A DNA stretch of 64,000 nt from Oceanobacillus sojae (lineage in GTDB: Bacteria; Bacillota; Bacilli; Bacillales; Amphibacillaceae): NCBI RefSeq assembly GCF_900162665.1, contig NZ_LT727810.1:589067-653066 (forward strand), read 5' to 3'. Below are positions 43,160 through 54,817 of the stretch, piece by piece. The translations under genes were made by a program, and so were the position numbers. Positions within the stretch are counted from its first letter, which is position 1. Every line of letters starts with the position of its first letter. The notes under the pieces were generated by a model, which was not told the DNA's origin, ran no database searches, and saw only the letters and a program-made list of their open reading frames with translations.

Positions 43160-43408
43160 AGAGTGTGTTCAAAAAGTAGCTATAAGTGCATCCTTGCTCA
43201 TATGATGTGCTGAAATACGAATTTGATCCATTCGTGTGAATTACCATTCACACGCCTTTCAGCCGAGCTGAAAGGTAGCAGTATAGTGAGGTAACAAGGA
43301 AATAAATATATTTATTTCCTTGTTACCTCACTATACTGCGTAAATGGATCAAGAGCACACTTAGATGAAAGAGCAGTCATTTAGGCACTTTTTGAATACA
43401 CTTTAAAA
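43160..43408. repeat. Nested palindromic element (MITE-like), copy 3 of the GTTCAAAAAG family
   Basis: About 250 bases bounded by GTGTGTTCAAAAAGT (43163-43177) and ACTTTTTGAATACAC (43387-43401), 14 of 15 paired. Inside are GATCCATT/AATGGATC, CGTGTGAATT/ATTCACACG, CCTTTCAGC/GCTGAAAGG and a perfect 62-base palindrome at 43278-43339. It encodes nothing. Confidence 0.75.
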
Positions 43409-43568
43409 GGTCTTTTTCTTCACAATTATTATTGTACGAAGACTTCTTCGTTTTGTCACTTCTAACTGCGTTTACTATATGCTGCAAATTGATTCAATAT
43501 ATTGGATTAAAGCGGAAGTTTCATGGTACGCTAATAAAAAAAGAAACAATATTACAGGAGGGATTAAC

Positions 43569-44045
43569 ATGTATCGAAAATTAAATGATTTTTTAACAGA
43601 ATGGTCACAGTCTGCTGACGGGACCAAGGCGGTATTAGAAGCCTTAGAAGATGAAAAACTGGATCAATCTATTGAAGAAGGACACAATAGTCTCGGCTGG
43701 TTAGGGTGGCATTTAGTGAACAGTCCTGTATTCTTCATGAGCTTAGTAGGCGTTAATCTGGATTCTCCTTATGATCCTGATGAAATTCCGGTAAAAGCAA
43801 ATGAAATTCTCGAAGCATATGAGGACATTTCAAAACGTGTTATAAAGAAAGCAAAAGAACAACTGTCAGATGAAGCTTTAGTAAATGAAACCGGTGATTT
43901 TGGCGGACCTGCACCAAAGGGAAGTATTTTACGAATGCTCGTCAGTCACCAGATTCATCACCGCGGTCAAATGACCGTTTTACTTAGACAAGCTGGTCTG
44001 AAGGTGCCTGGAGTTATGGGACCGACAAAAGAGGATCAGCAGTAA
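43569..44045 (+). CDS. DinB-family protein
   Basis: 158 residues. The metal-binding histidines are seen in HNSLGWLGWHLVNSP (about 40-54) and SHQIHHRGQMTVLLRQAG (about 128-145), the typical DinB/YfiT C-terminal motif. A four-helix bundle with an unknown reaction, perhaps thiol transfer or detoxification. I choose ATG 43569 because ACAGGAGGG stands upstream; the ORF extends farther up but into the promoter area. It probably forms an operon with the ArsC-like gene 17 bases downstream. Confidence 0.85.
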   Translation: MYRKLNDFLTEWSQSADGTKAVLEALEDEKLDQSIEEGHNSLGWLGWHLVNSPVFFMSLVGVNLDSPYDPDEIPVKANEILEAYEDISKRVIKKAKEQLSDEALVNETGDFGGPAPKGSILRMLVSHQIHHRGQMTVLLRQAGLKVPGVMGPTKEDQQ

Positions 44046-44062
44046 AGAACGGAGGAATACAA

Positions 44063-44419
44063 ATGACATTATCTTTTTACTGGTACCCCAAGTGTGGTAC
44101 CTGCCGAAATGCGAAAAAATGGCTGGATGAAAATCAAATTGATTATAAAGCAATTCATATTGTAGAGGAGCCTCCAAGTGAAAAACAGATACTGGCCCTG
44201 ATGGAATCAAGCGATTTACCGGCAAAGAAATTTTTTAATACAAGTGGTAAAAAGTATCGTGAGCTTCATTTAAAGGAAAAAATAAATGATTTATCGCCTC
44301 AGGAAATGGCGGAAATTTTAGCTTCCGACGGTATGTTAATAAAAAGACCAATCCTGACAGATGGAAAGAAAGTAACTGCCGGTTTTAATGAAGAAACCTA
44401 TGAATCTGTTTGGAAGTAA
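44063..44419 (+). CDS. ArsC/Spx-family thioredoxin-fold protein (YusI-like)
   Basis: 118 residues with the redox motif YPKCGTCRNAKKWL (Cys-Gly-Thr-Cys, near residue 11), FNTSGKKYRE and LIKRPILTD, the Arg-Pro loop of ArsC/Spx proteins. It lacks the length and context of a true arsenate reductase. B. subtilis YusI sits in the same order, next to fadN-fadA-fadE and gcvH. The role is unknown. Confidence 0.85.
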   Translation: MTLSFYWYPKCGTCRNAKKWLDENQIDYKAIHIVEEPPSEKQILALMESSDLPAKKFFNTSGKKYRELHLKEKINDLSPQEMAEILASDGMLIKRPILTDGKKVTAGFNEETYESVWK

Positions 44420-44455
44420 GGTAGGGCTAGAATTTAAACCCGCTTCAATGTATAG

Positions 44456-44530
44456 TAAAAGAAGATGTTCAAAAAGACCCCTTGACCTTCTTGCTTCTGA
44501 TTCGGGCCCTTTTTGAACACGTGATTAAAG
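44456..44530. repeat. Dispersed GTTCAAAAAG inverted-repeat element, copy 4
   Basis: GTTCAAAAAG (44467-44476) and CTTTTTGAAC (44509-44518) with flanks AAAAGAAGAT and ACGTGATTAAAG. Its ends are nearly identical to copy 2. It lies in the 40-base gap upstream of gcvH. Confidence 0.7.
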
Positions 44531-44561
44531 CGAAATAATGATGATTTTGGAGGGATACGAA

Positions 44562-44942
44562 ATGAGCTTGCCAGAGGATTATTTATATTCAAAAGAACAT
44601 GAATGGGTAAAGAAAGAAGATGGAAAAGTTCGTATTGGAATTACAGACTTCGCACAGGATGAGCTTGGAGATATTGTCTTTGTGGAGTTACCGGAAGTCG
44701 GCGATTCTTTAGAGCTTGATGAACCGTTTGGCAGTGTAGAATCAGTTAAAACGGTATCTGAGCTGTATGCTCCTGTGAGCGGAAAAGTTGTAGAAGTAAA
44801 TGAAGAGCTGGAAGACAGCCCTGAGCTTGTAAATGAATCACCATACGAAAAAGCATGGATGATCGTTATTGAAGTTGAGGATGATACGGATGTAAATGAA
44901 TTATTAGATGCAGAAGCATACCAGGAATTTATAGAAGAATAA
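44562..44942 (+). CDS. gcvH: Glycine cleavage system H protein
   Basis: 126 residues. The lipoyl domain has the acceptor Lys63 in [16 protein letters not shown]. GcvH shuttles the aminomethyl group between the P, T and L proteins of glycine cleavage. In Bacillus it is also the obligatory lipoyl carrier from which LipL moves lipoate to 2-oxoacid dehydrogenases, which explains why it stands apart from gcvPT. Start ATG 44562 after GGAGGG. Terminator at 45014. Confidence 0.95.
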   Translation: MSLPEDYLYSKEHEWVKKEDGKVRIGITDFAQDELGDIVFVELPEVGDSLELDEPFGSVESVKTVSELYAPVSGKVVEVNEELEDSPELVNESPYEKAWMIVIEVEDDTDVNELLDAEAYQEFIEE

Positions 44943-45013
44943 TATAATTACCTTACGCGCCTATTCCAGAGAATCTTCATCTGAAATTTTCAAAAGGGCT
45001 CTAAAAAAGGGTG

Positions 45014-45060
45014 AAAAGAGCTGACTTTTCCACAATCGTGTATAGTTAGCTCTTTTCTTT
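45014..45060 (+). terminator. Terminator of gcvH
   Basis: AAAAGAGCTGACT and AGTTAGCTCTTTT pair with one G-U pair and end in TTCTTTT. Confidence 0.7.
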
Positions 45061-45109
45061 TCATATAATATAGAAAAAGCATATTAGTTGCGATAAGGAG
45101 TGCAAGACG

Positions 45110-45472
45110 ATGATGGAAGATGATTACAGTAAAGTTATAATCGTTGAAGGGTTATCTGATAAAAAACATATTGAAAAAATTCTTGACGATAATACCATCA
45201 CCATTGTTTGTACAAATGGAACCATAGGCGTAGAAAGATTTGAAGAGCTGTTGGAATATTATCATTTAGATGAAACGGATGTATTTATTCTTGTGGACGA
45301 GGATGAATCAGGAATGAAACTTCGGAAGCAGCTGGGAAGGGAATTGCCGCATGCAGAGCATATTTATGTAAGCAGCGAATTCAGAGAAGTTGCTGCTACT
45401 CCAATGAAGACATTGGCAAGTATTCTTGCCGGCAAGCGAATCGGAATAGACCTTAATTATCTTGCAAAATAA
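45110..45472 (+). CDS. Small toprim-domain protein (YusF-like)
   Basis: 120 residues comprising one toprim fold: KVIIVEGLSDKKHIEK supplies the Glu (near residue 13) and FILVDEDESG the DxD pair (near residue 64). Toprim domains catalyse or bind at phosphodiester bonds in primases, topoisomerases and OLD/RNase M5 nucleases. The stand-alone form is close to Bacillus YusF and RNase M5. AAGGAG stands 8 bases before the ATG at 45110. The conserved order gcvH-yusF-yusE supports the name. Confidence 0.82.
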   Translation: MMEDDYSKVIIVEGLSDKKHIEKILDDNTITIVCTNGTIGVERFEELLEYYHLDETDVFILVDEDESGMKLRKQLGRELPHAEHIYVSSEFREVAATPMKTLASILAGKRIGIDLNYLAK

Positions 45473-45582
45473 TAAGTTTACGCGTTAAAATAAAAATGCA
45501 TTTTATTCATCAAGGAAATGATTGCAAGGGTTAATATTTCTTCTGATATTTATGAAGAGAAGAAAGATTGAGGGGAATCAAC

Positions 45583-45903
45583 TTGAAACAGTTTAATGAA
45601 GCAGAAGTAAGTCATCATCGGCTCATATTATATATTTATACACCATTTTGCGGGACATGTACGGTAGCACGGGCAATGCTTGAGAATGTGGAAAGAATGC
45701 ACGAGGAGGATATCTTTTCAGAAATGAATGCTTCCATACATCCGGAGTTTATGCAGCAGCACAAAATAGAAAGTGTTCCATGTCTGGTTTTTATGGAAGA
45801 CGGTGAAGCTGTGGAGAAAGTATACACATTTAAATCGACAGCAAATATTTATCAGTATTTAATAAAGTATAAACCAGAGCTGTTCACAGCATTAAATAAC
45901 TAA
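45583..45903 (+). CDS. Thioredoxin-like protein (YusE-like)
   Basis: 106-residue thioredoxin fold. The active site YTPFCGTCTVARAML has CGTC near residue 24, and VPCLVFMEDGE holds the cis-proline region with an extra Cys. Start TTG 45583 is chosen because AGGGG lies 8 bases upstream. It follows yusF as in B. subtilis. It probably reduces disulfides in the cytosol; the partner is unknown. Confidence 0.85.
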   Translation: MKQFNEAEVSHHRLILYIYTPFCGTCTVARAMLENVERMHEEDIFSEMNASIHPEFMQQHKIESVPCLVFMEDGEAVEKVYTFKSTANIYQYLIKYKPELFTALNN

Positions 45904-46044
45904 AGTTTATGACCGATAACTATGAAAGTATCCTTGTTCTGACGCTAATCAGCTCATAATAACGAGCATTTTAGAAGAATATTAAGAATATAAGACTTTA
46001 GCTATTCATGAGGAACGATTATCATAAATTATCCGAAAATATAA

Positions 46045-46069
46045 GTTTAAATCCGTTTTGTGCGGGAAT
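46045..46069 (+). promoter_or_regulatory. Sigma-B-like promoter
   Basis: GTTTAA (46045-46050), a 13-base spacer, GGGAAT (46064-46069), against the sigma-B consensus GTTTAA-N12-15-GGGTAT. One mismatch. It lies 52 bases before the small gene at 46124. Confidence 0.55.
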
Positions 46070-46123
46070 CATACCTGTGTTAGCATATTTATTGTGTTAA
46101 ACAAACCGAAAGGATGATTTATT

Positions 46124-46312
46124 ATTACCACTGAGAATGGTTTAAGCTACACTTCGGAAATGGAAAAAGCTATTGGACAATCAAGAGGTGTCAATTATCA
46201 AGAATATGACAGAAGTCTGGAAAAGAAATTAAAAGTGGAAGAACAAAGAGAAAAAGAATATCAAAACGCGAAAATGATCTCATCAGGAGTAGAGCTCAGA
46301 CGTTTGAAATAA
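46124..46312 (+). CDS. Small charged protein with probable AUU start
   Basis: 62 residues (63 if the preceding ATT is used). The frame after the ATT codons at 46121/46124 encodes TTENGLSYTSEMEKA, GVNYQEYDRSLEKKLK and MISSGVELRRLK, a coherent helical, highly charged protein. AAAGGATG lies 6-9 bases before the ATTs, and no ATG, GTG or TTG start exists between. The in-frame ATG at codon 13 has no ribosome-binding site. A sigma-B-like promoter and a terminator frame the unit. It resembles small Bacillus stress proteins, but I do not recognise the family. Alternatively the start codon has mutated from ATG. Confidence 0.6.
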   Translation: MTTENGLSYTSEMEKAIGQSRGVNYQEYDRSLEKKLKVEEQREKEYQNAKMISSGVELRRLK

Positions 46313-46318
46313 AGATAA

Positions 46319-46353
46319 TAAAAAAGTTGGTGTCAAAGGGCATCAGCTTTTTT
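46319..46353 (+). terminator. Terminator of the small gene
   Basis: AAAAAAGTTGGTG and CATCAGCTTTTTT pair with two G-U pairs, 7 bases after the stop. Confidence 0.75.
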
Positions 46354-46662
46354 ATATGAAGAGAGCTATTGAAAACAGCCGGAAAACTCGTGAAATACAG
46401 TAGAAATTTGTTGGTATGTTTTTACTGAAGAGAGTTATCTATTTTTCAGTTTTCAGAGGAAAAATAAAAGGAGCAGAAATTTTCGCAAACAGGCTGAAAA
46501 AGGTTTTTTTAATACTCCTTTAACGGTATATTTTAACGCATCTTATAGACGGACAATAACAGTTGCGAATTAATTTGAAATGCTTTAAGATTGTAATGAG
46601 AATAAATTGAGAATGAATATATTATTCATTTCATTTAAAATAAAGTTTTGGAGGTATGATTT
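46354..46662. promoter_or_regulatory. suf upstream region with inverted repeat
   Basis: About 300 bases before sufC. AATGAATA-TAT-TATTCATT (46612-46630) is a perfect inverted repeat 32 bases before the ATG and may be an operator for the suf operon. I could not place a clear -35/-10 pair. No gene is visible. Confidence 0.4.
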
Positions 46663-47451
46663 ATGTCAGGCTCAGTATTAGAAATTAAGAATCTTCATGT
46701 ATCCATTGAAGACAAAGAGATATTAAAAGGGGTAGACCTAACAGTTAAGGGTGGAGAATTCCATGCAATCATGGGACCAAACGGTACAGGTAAATCCACA
46801 TTGGCATCTGCAATCATGGGGCATCCTAAATATGAAGTAACAGAGGGAACAATCACACTTGACGGGGAAGATGTATTAGAAATGGAAGTAGACGAACGTG
46901 CCCGTGCCGGTCTATTTTTAGCAATGCAATACCCAAGTGAAATTAGCGGTGTAACAACTTCTGACTTCCTTCGTTCTGCCATCAATGCAAAACGTGAAGA
47001 AGGCGATGAAATTCCATTGATGAAGTTTATCAAAGAACTTGACAAAGATTTAGACTATCTTGATATAGATCAGAATATGGCAACACGTTACTTGAATGAA
47101 GGCTTCTCCGGCGGAGAGAAAAAACGTAACGAAATTCTGCAATTAATGCAATTAAAGCCAGATATCGCTATTCTTGATGAAATTGATTCTGGACTTGATA
47201 TCGACGCATTGAAAGTAGTATCAAAAGGGATCAACAAAATGCGTTCCGATAACTTTGGATGCTTAATTATTACGCACTACCAACGTCTATTAAACTACAT
47301 TACACCTGACTTTGTTCACGTAATGATGCAGGGCCGTGTTGTGAAATCAGGCGGACCTGAGCTTGCAAAACGCCTTGAAGCAGAAGGCTATGAGTGGATT
47401 AAAGAAGAATTAGGAATTGAAGACGAAGAAACTGCAGAACAAAACGCGTAA
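46663..47451 (+). CDS. sufC: Fe-S cluster assembly ATPase SufC
   Basis: 262 residues with Walker A MGPNGTGKSTL (about 37-47), the SufC-type signature FSGGEKKRNEILQLM, Walker B DIAILDEIDSGLDIDAL and CLIITHYQRLL. SufC drives the SufBCD scaffold in iron-sulfur cluster assembly. GGAGG precedes the ATG. First gene of sufCDSUB, the Bacillus order. Confidence 0.96.
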   Translation: MSGSVLEIKNLHVSIEDKEILKGVDLTVKGGEFHAIMGPNGTGKSTLASAIMGHPKYEVTEGTITLDGEDVLEMEVDERARAGLFLAMQYPSEISGVTTSDFLRSAINAKREEGDEIPLMKFIKELDKDLDYLDIDQNMATRYLNEGFSGGEKKRNEILQLMQLKPDIAILDEIDSGLDIDALKVVSKGINKMRSDNFGCLIITHYQRLLNYITPDFVHVMMQGRVVKSGGPELAKRLEAEGYEWIKEELGIEDEETAEQNA

Positions 47452-47468
47452 TGTAAGGAGGGGTAATC

Positions 47469-50417
<2,949 letters not shown>

Positions 50418-50455
50418 GACAGAAGTGTTTAATAATCAGAAGGAGGTTATTAACA

Positions 50456-51853
50456 ATGGCAAAAAATATGCCGGAAATTGAAGAGTATAAATATGGATTT
50501 CATGATAAAGACGTATCTATTTTCCGTACAGAAAAAGGATTAACGCCTAATATTGTTAAAGAAATTTCGAAAATGAAGGAAGAACCGCAGTGGATGCTTG
50601 ACTACCGCTTAAAGGCATTAGATCATTTCTACAAGCGTCCGATGCCGCAATGGGGCGGAGATCTTTCAGGTTTAGACTTCGATGAGATCGTTTATTATGT
50701 AAAACCTTCTGAAAAGCAAGGCAGAACATGGGATGAGGTACCTGAAGAAATCAAACAGACTTTTGATAAATTAGGTATCCCTGAAGCAGAGCAAAAATAT
50801 CTTGCCGGTGTATCTGCACAGTATGAATCAGAAGTAGTTTATCACAGTTTGAAGGAAGATCTTCAGGAGCTTGGTATTGTATTTAAAGATACAGATACTG
50901 CACTGAAAGAAAACGAAGAGCTGTTTAAAGAATACTTTGGAACAGTTATTCCTTATGCTGATAATAAATTCGCTGCATTAAACTCTGCAGTATGGTCTGG
51001 CGGTTCATTTATTTATGTACCAAAAGGCGTAAAAGCTACTACACCATTACAAGCTTATTTCCGTATTAACTCTGAAAATATGGGACAGTTTGAGCGTACG
51101 CTGATCATTGTTGATGAAGAAGCATCTGTACACTATGTAGAAGGCTGTACAGCACCAGTTTATACAACTAACTCTCTTCACAGTGCTGTTGTAGAAATTA
51201 TTGTTAAGAAAGACGGCTACTGCCGTTATACGACAATCCAAAACTGGGCGAACAATGTGTATAACCTTGTTACAAAACGTGCAGTTTGTGATGCGAATGC
51301 AACAATGGAATGGATTGATGGAAACATCGGTTCCAAGCTGACAATGAAATATCCAGCTATCCTTCTAAAAGGAGAAGGCGCACGCGGAAATACGCTGTCT
51401 ATCGCTTTAGCAGGAAAAGGACAATTACAGGATGCCGGTGCGAAAATGCATCACCTGGCGCCAAATACGTCTTCAACAATTGTTTCTAAATCCATCTCTA
51501 AACAGGGCGGTAAAGTATCTTACCGTGGTTTAGTACACTTTGGACGTAAAGCGGATGGAGCACGTGCTAATATTGAGTGTGATACACTTATTATGGATAA
51601 TGAATCGACTTCCGATACCATTCCATACAATGAAATTCTTAATGACAATATTTCCTTAGAGCATGAAGCAAAAGTTTCTAAAGTATCTGAGGAACAGCTC
51701 TTCTATCTGATGAGCCGCGGTTTATCAGAAGAAGAAGCGACAGAAATGATTGTTATGGGCTTCATTGAACCATTTACAAAAGAACTTCCAATGGAATATG
51801 CTGTTGAGATGAATAGATTGATCAGCTTTGAAATGGAAGGTTCAATAGGATAA
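50456..51853 (+). CDS. sufB: Fe-S cluster assembly protein SufB
   Basis: 465 residues, the family's exact usual length. Motifs include [39 protein letters not shown] with the sulfur-accepting Cys, and the C-terminal [40 protein letters not shown]. It is the cluster-building scaffold with SufC and SufD. ATG 50456 follows AAGGAGG; the longer ORF upstream belongs to the end of sufU in another frame. Terminator at 51873. Confidence 0.96.
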   Translation: MAKNMPEIEEYKYGFHDKDVSIFRTEKGLTPNIVKEISKMKEEPQWMLDYRLKALDHFYKRPMPQWGGDLSGLDFDEIVYYVKPSEKQGRTWDEVPEEIKQTFDKLGIPEAEQKYLAGVSAQYESEVVYHSLKEDLQELGIVFKDTDTALKENEELFKEYFGTVIPYADNKFAALNSAVWSGGSFIYVPKGVKATTPLQAYFRINSENMGQFERTLIIVDEEASVHYVEGCTAPVYTTNSLHSAVVEIIVKKDGYCRYTTIQNWANNVYNLVTKRAVCDANATMEWIDGNIGSKLTMKYPAILLKGEGARGNTLSIALAGKGQLQDAGAKMHHLAPNTSSTIVSKSISKQGGKVSYRGLVHFGRKADGARANIECDTLIMDNESTSDTIPYNEILNDNISLEHEAKVSKVSEEQLFYLMSRGLSEEEATEMIVMGFIEPFTKELPMEYAVEMNRLISFEMEGSIG

Positions 51854-51872
51854 AAATTAAGAAACTATAATG

Positions 51873-51914
51873 AAAAAGTGACTACCAAAATTTATATAAG
51901 GTAGTCACTTTTTT
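51873..51914 (+). terminator. Terminator of the suf operon
   Basis: AAAAAGTGACTACC pairs perfectly with GGTAGTCACTTTTT around a 13-base loop and is followed by T's. Confidence 0.9.
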
Positions 51915-52108
51915 ATTATCACAATGCGATGTTAAGGGGATTGTATTCCTAAGTGATCGCATAAACTCCTGCAAATTATTAATTAAATTGTAATGAGAAA
52001 AAAGAAATGTATCATGATGAAAAAGATCTTTTTATAATTATTTGAGTTTTAACCCTATTCTCTGATATTGTATACTATAATAAAGCGCTTTAGAGAGGGG
52101 GATTTTTG

Positions 52109-52681
52109 ATGTACAAGCATACTTTACGCTCGATGCATTCTCAGGTTAATAATAAAAAACAAAATGATGAAAAAAAGAAGGAGCTTTTAAAAAGGATGAA
52201 ACTAGGTTCTCCCGATATCCAGGATAACTCTCCTTCTTCTGATAATACTTCTGAGAATGATGTTGATTATAAAGATCTCTATCGTAAAACAAGAAAAGAT
52301 TTACAAAAATTAGAAAAAGAAAATAATAACTTAAAATTCCTGCTATCTCAAGAAAAGGCGAAAGAAAAAACTGCTTTCCAAGAGCTTTCTAATATAAAAA
52401 AAGAAAAAAGCAGTATTATCCAAGAAAATGCGCAATTATATAGAGAAATTAAGATGTTGGAGCAACAATTAGATAAAGAAAAATCTAAGGTAATCCGGAA
52501 TGAAAATCTTTTAGAGCTTACAAGCAAAGAAAAAGAACATATATCCTCTTCTTTTGGATACCTGAAGAAAAAGTCTGTTAAACAAGCTCGACTCATTGAC
52601 AAACAACGTAAAAGAATCAAAAATTTACAATTTAATAACCATCAAGAATATATTATTCCATTACAAAATTTAAAAAATTAG
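52109..52681 (+). CDS. Coiled-coil N-terminal part of a TAG-interrupted gene
   Basis: 190 residues, Lys/Glu/Asn rich, with almost continuous coiled coil from residue 50 to 175 (YRKTRKDLQKLEKENNNLKFL, IIQENAQLYREIKMLEQQLDKEK). No signal peptide or membrane helix. GAGAGGGGG precedes the ATG at 52109. It ends at TAG 52679-52681, immediately followed in the same frame by the ORF at 52682. I believe both halves are one 466-residue protein, either read through or inactivated. Function unknown. Confidence 0.65.
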   Translation: MYKHTLRSMHSQVNNKKQNDEKKKELLKRMKLGSPDIQDNSPSSDNTSENDVDYKDLYRKTRKDLQKLEKENNNLKFLLSQEKAKEKTAFQELSNIKKEKSSIIQENAQLYREIKMLEQQLDKEKSKVIRNENLLELTSKEKEHISSSFGYLKKKSVKQARLIDKQRKRIKNLQFNNHQEYIIPLQNLKN

Positions 52682-53512
52682 GTGAATAATTTAACTTCTG
52701 AAAGACAATCATATATAGATACCATTGAAGATTTAAAAAAACAATTTAAGCAATATGAAAATTTAGATCCTGATTTTTATTTACATATCTTATATGATAC
52801 ATTAAACTATCAAAATTGCAGAGAATATGGTTTTGTCAATGCTTTATCTCGTAAATATGTTCTAGAAAGGAAGAAGGCACATAATTTATTCGGAAATCTA
52901 ATAGATAATGATGATGGAATGGAAATTCAATACATGTTTGGTATCGTGAAAGAAAAGGATAAGGAATTCATTTTTATCGACCTTGATGAAAATGTGTTTA
53001 CTGTAAGGGGCATTCCTAATATTACAGTAAGACATGATGACCCTGTTTCCGCAATATTAAATGATGACGGCAGTGTGGACATTTACTGGAAATACAGGTC
53101 CAAAAAACTAATGAATGAAGATAGATTACTAGACCAAAAATATTCGGAAAAGAAAGAAAATTTAAGATCTAACACCAAAAAAGACTCAGCCACTTTTCAA
53201 AAAGCATACTTAGGAGATTACAATGTTTTAATCGTTACAGGAAATAACGGGCCTGTTTATCGTGATATGCTCATGAATTGCGGTATAAAAGCTGATTTTA
53301 TTGATCCGTTTGAAAAATCTCCTGTTCATTTAAAACATGCCCTAAAACGCCCTGATTTTGTTATTATTTGCACCGACAGTACTCCTCATTATGTTTTGGA
53401 ATTACTGGAAGAAGATCAGGGAAACAAATATGTGCTGGTTTATAATTCAAATGAAGATAATGTTTATCTTCGTTTAAAATTTGCAATTGCAGATTATCAG
53501 TACAATTATTAA
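52682..53512 (+). CDS. C-terminal part of the TAG-interrupted gene, DUF2325-like end
   Basis: 276 codons in the same frame as the ORF before the TAG. The first 25 residues continue the coiled coil (VNNLTSERQSYIDTIEDLKK). A middle beta-rich part follows (about 80-135: YMFGIVKEKDKEFIFIDLDENVF). The last 90 residues (NVLIVTGNNGPVYRDMLMNCGIKADFIDP ... DFVIICTDSTPHYVLELLEE) look like the small Rossmann-like DUF2325 domain. The GTG at 52682 touches the stop and has no independent ribosome-binding site, which argues against separate translation. Function unknown. Confidence 0.6.
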   Translation: MNNLTSERQSYIDTIEDLKKQFKQYENLDPDFYLHILYDTLNYQNCREYGFVNALSRKYVLERKKAHNLFGNLIDNDDGMEIQYMFGIVKEKDKEFIFIDLDENVFTVRGIPNITVRHDDPVSAILNDDGSVDIYWKYRSKKLMNEDRLLDQKYSEKKENLRSNTKKDSATFQKAYLGDYNVLIVTGNNGPVYRDMLMNCGIKADFIDPFEKSPVHLKHALKRPDFVIICTDSTPHYVLELLEEDQGNKYVLVYNSNEDNVYLRLKFAIADYQYNY

Positions 53513-53676
53513 AACCAATTTCTCATAGCGCTTATTGATCTTGTTACATGTGTATCGACTCCAGTATTAAATAATACAGTGTTCAACCTCATTTTTCTTC
53601 CATTTGTAGTGTAAATAATGATAGGCTAATGAAAAGGTCTTATGATAAAGTCAGGAAGAGAACAGGAGGAACTAGA

Positions 53677-54654
53677 ATGAGAAAACTTTTATTAGCATTA
53701 TTCACGCTCTTGCTTGCAGGTGTATTGACCGCATGCAGTGGCGGTGAAGACGCAACAGAAATGGAAAATAAAGCAGATGAACCTGCAACAGAAAAGGAAA
53801 CAGCTGACGAAACGGATAATGAAGAAGAAAGCGGCGAAGGAAAAGGAGGCTTCTTATGGAAAGTAGAGTCTGGTGATACAGAAATGTATTTACAGGGAAC
53901 GATTCATTTAGGAAACGATGACTTCTATCCATTAGATCCTGCTATTGAAGAAGCATTTGATAGTGCAGATGTCGTGTTGCCTGAATTTAATTTGCTGGAA
54001 GAAACGCCTTCGCAGCAAGAAATAATAGAATATGCTACATATGAAGATGACAGCACATTAGAAGAAGAGCTGCCGGAAGAAACATATGAGGAGCTTGCAT
54101 CTATTTTTGAAGAGAATGGATTGGATTTAGAAACAATGAACGATTTTCAGCCATGGTTCGTGGAGATGCTGCTGCTTGAACTTGTCACCATGACGAGTGG
54201 CGTCGACTCACAGTCTGCTGTTGATCTATACTTTCTTGAAAAAGCAACAGAGGACGGGAAAGAAATTGTTTCTTTAGAAAGTGCGGAGGAACAATTTGAG
54301 ATACTTAGCGGTTATTCGATGGAAACACAAATACAGACATTAGAATTAGCTGTTGATGGGTATGATGAGGCTGCAGACGAAATGGAAGAGTTGGCTGATG
54401 CATGGCTTGAGGGAGATATCGAAGCGATGGAAACCATGTCGGATGGCTATGATGAAGCGGGCATTAATGATGAATATATGGAAGAGCTGAATGATAAACG
54501 GAATATTGATATGGCAAACAGCCTGGATGAAATTTTACAGGAAGACAGCGGCCAGGTTTATTTTGTCTTTGTGGGGACGGCTCATTTCACCGTTGATCCA
54601 AGTATTATAACGGAGCTGGAAGACAAGGGCTATGAAGTGGGACATGTATATTAA
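53677..54654 (+). CDS. TraB/GumN-family lipoprotein
   Basis: 325 residues. A lipoprotein signal (MRKLLLALFTLLLAGVLTAC) has its lipobox Cys at residue 20, followed by an acidic spacer (to about 60) and the TraB/GumN fold: MYLQGTIHLGNDDFYPL near residue 75, with the second GxxH at the C-terminus (FVFVGTAHFTVDP). The two GxxH motifs and a conserved Glu (VVLPEFN) form the likely metal-protease centre, as in Tiki proteins. ATG 53677 follows AGGAGG. Confidence 0.85.
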   Translation: MRKLLLALFTLLLAGVLTACSGGEDATEMENKADEPATEKETADETDNEEESGEGKGGFLWKVESGDTEMYLQGTIHLGNDDFYPLDPAIEEAFDSADVVLPEFNLLEETPSQQEIIEYATYEDDSTLEEELPEETYEELASIFEENGLDLETMNDFQPWFVEMLLLELVTMTSGVDSQSAVDLYFLEKATEDGKEIVSLESAEEQFEILSGYSMETQIQTLELAVDGYDEAADEMEELADAWLEGDIEAMETMSDGYDEAGINDEYMEELNDKRNIDMANSLDEILQEDSGQVYFVFVGTAHFTVDPSIITELEDKGYEVGHVY

Positions 54655-54683
54655 ATCTAATCATATGTAAAATAACTTTAAAA

Positions 54684-54730
54684 GGAGCTGTTGCACAATC
54701 AGGTAACTGAAAGTGCAACAGCCCCTTCTA
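54684..54730 (+). repeat. Hairpin repeat/terminator, left copy
   Basis: AGCTGTTGCAC and GTGCAACAGC (54687-54722) enclose AATCAGGTAACTGAAA. The entire 36-base core including the loop is identical to that of the hairpin at 55737. It could end the TraB gene. Confidence 0.75.
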
Positions 54731-54817
54731 ATTAATAATATGACTTCATTTATTATAGTGGATTTTTTGTGGAAGTATTGGTAAAATAAAAATAATTCAA
54801 AGAAAGGAAGTGTTCTA

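Noticed and set aside
30939-44530. GTTCAAAAAG elements as plain terminators
   Set aside because: No T run follows the stem in these copies, and one sits inside the fad operon, so a terminator role alone does not explain them.
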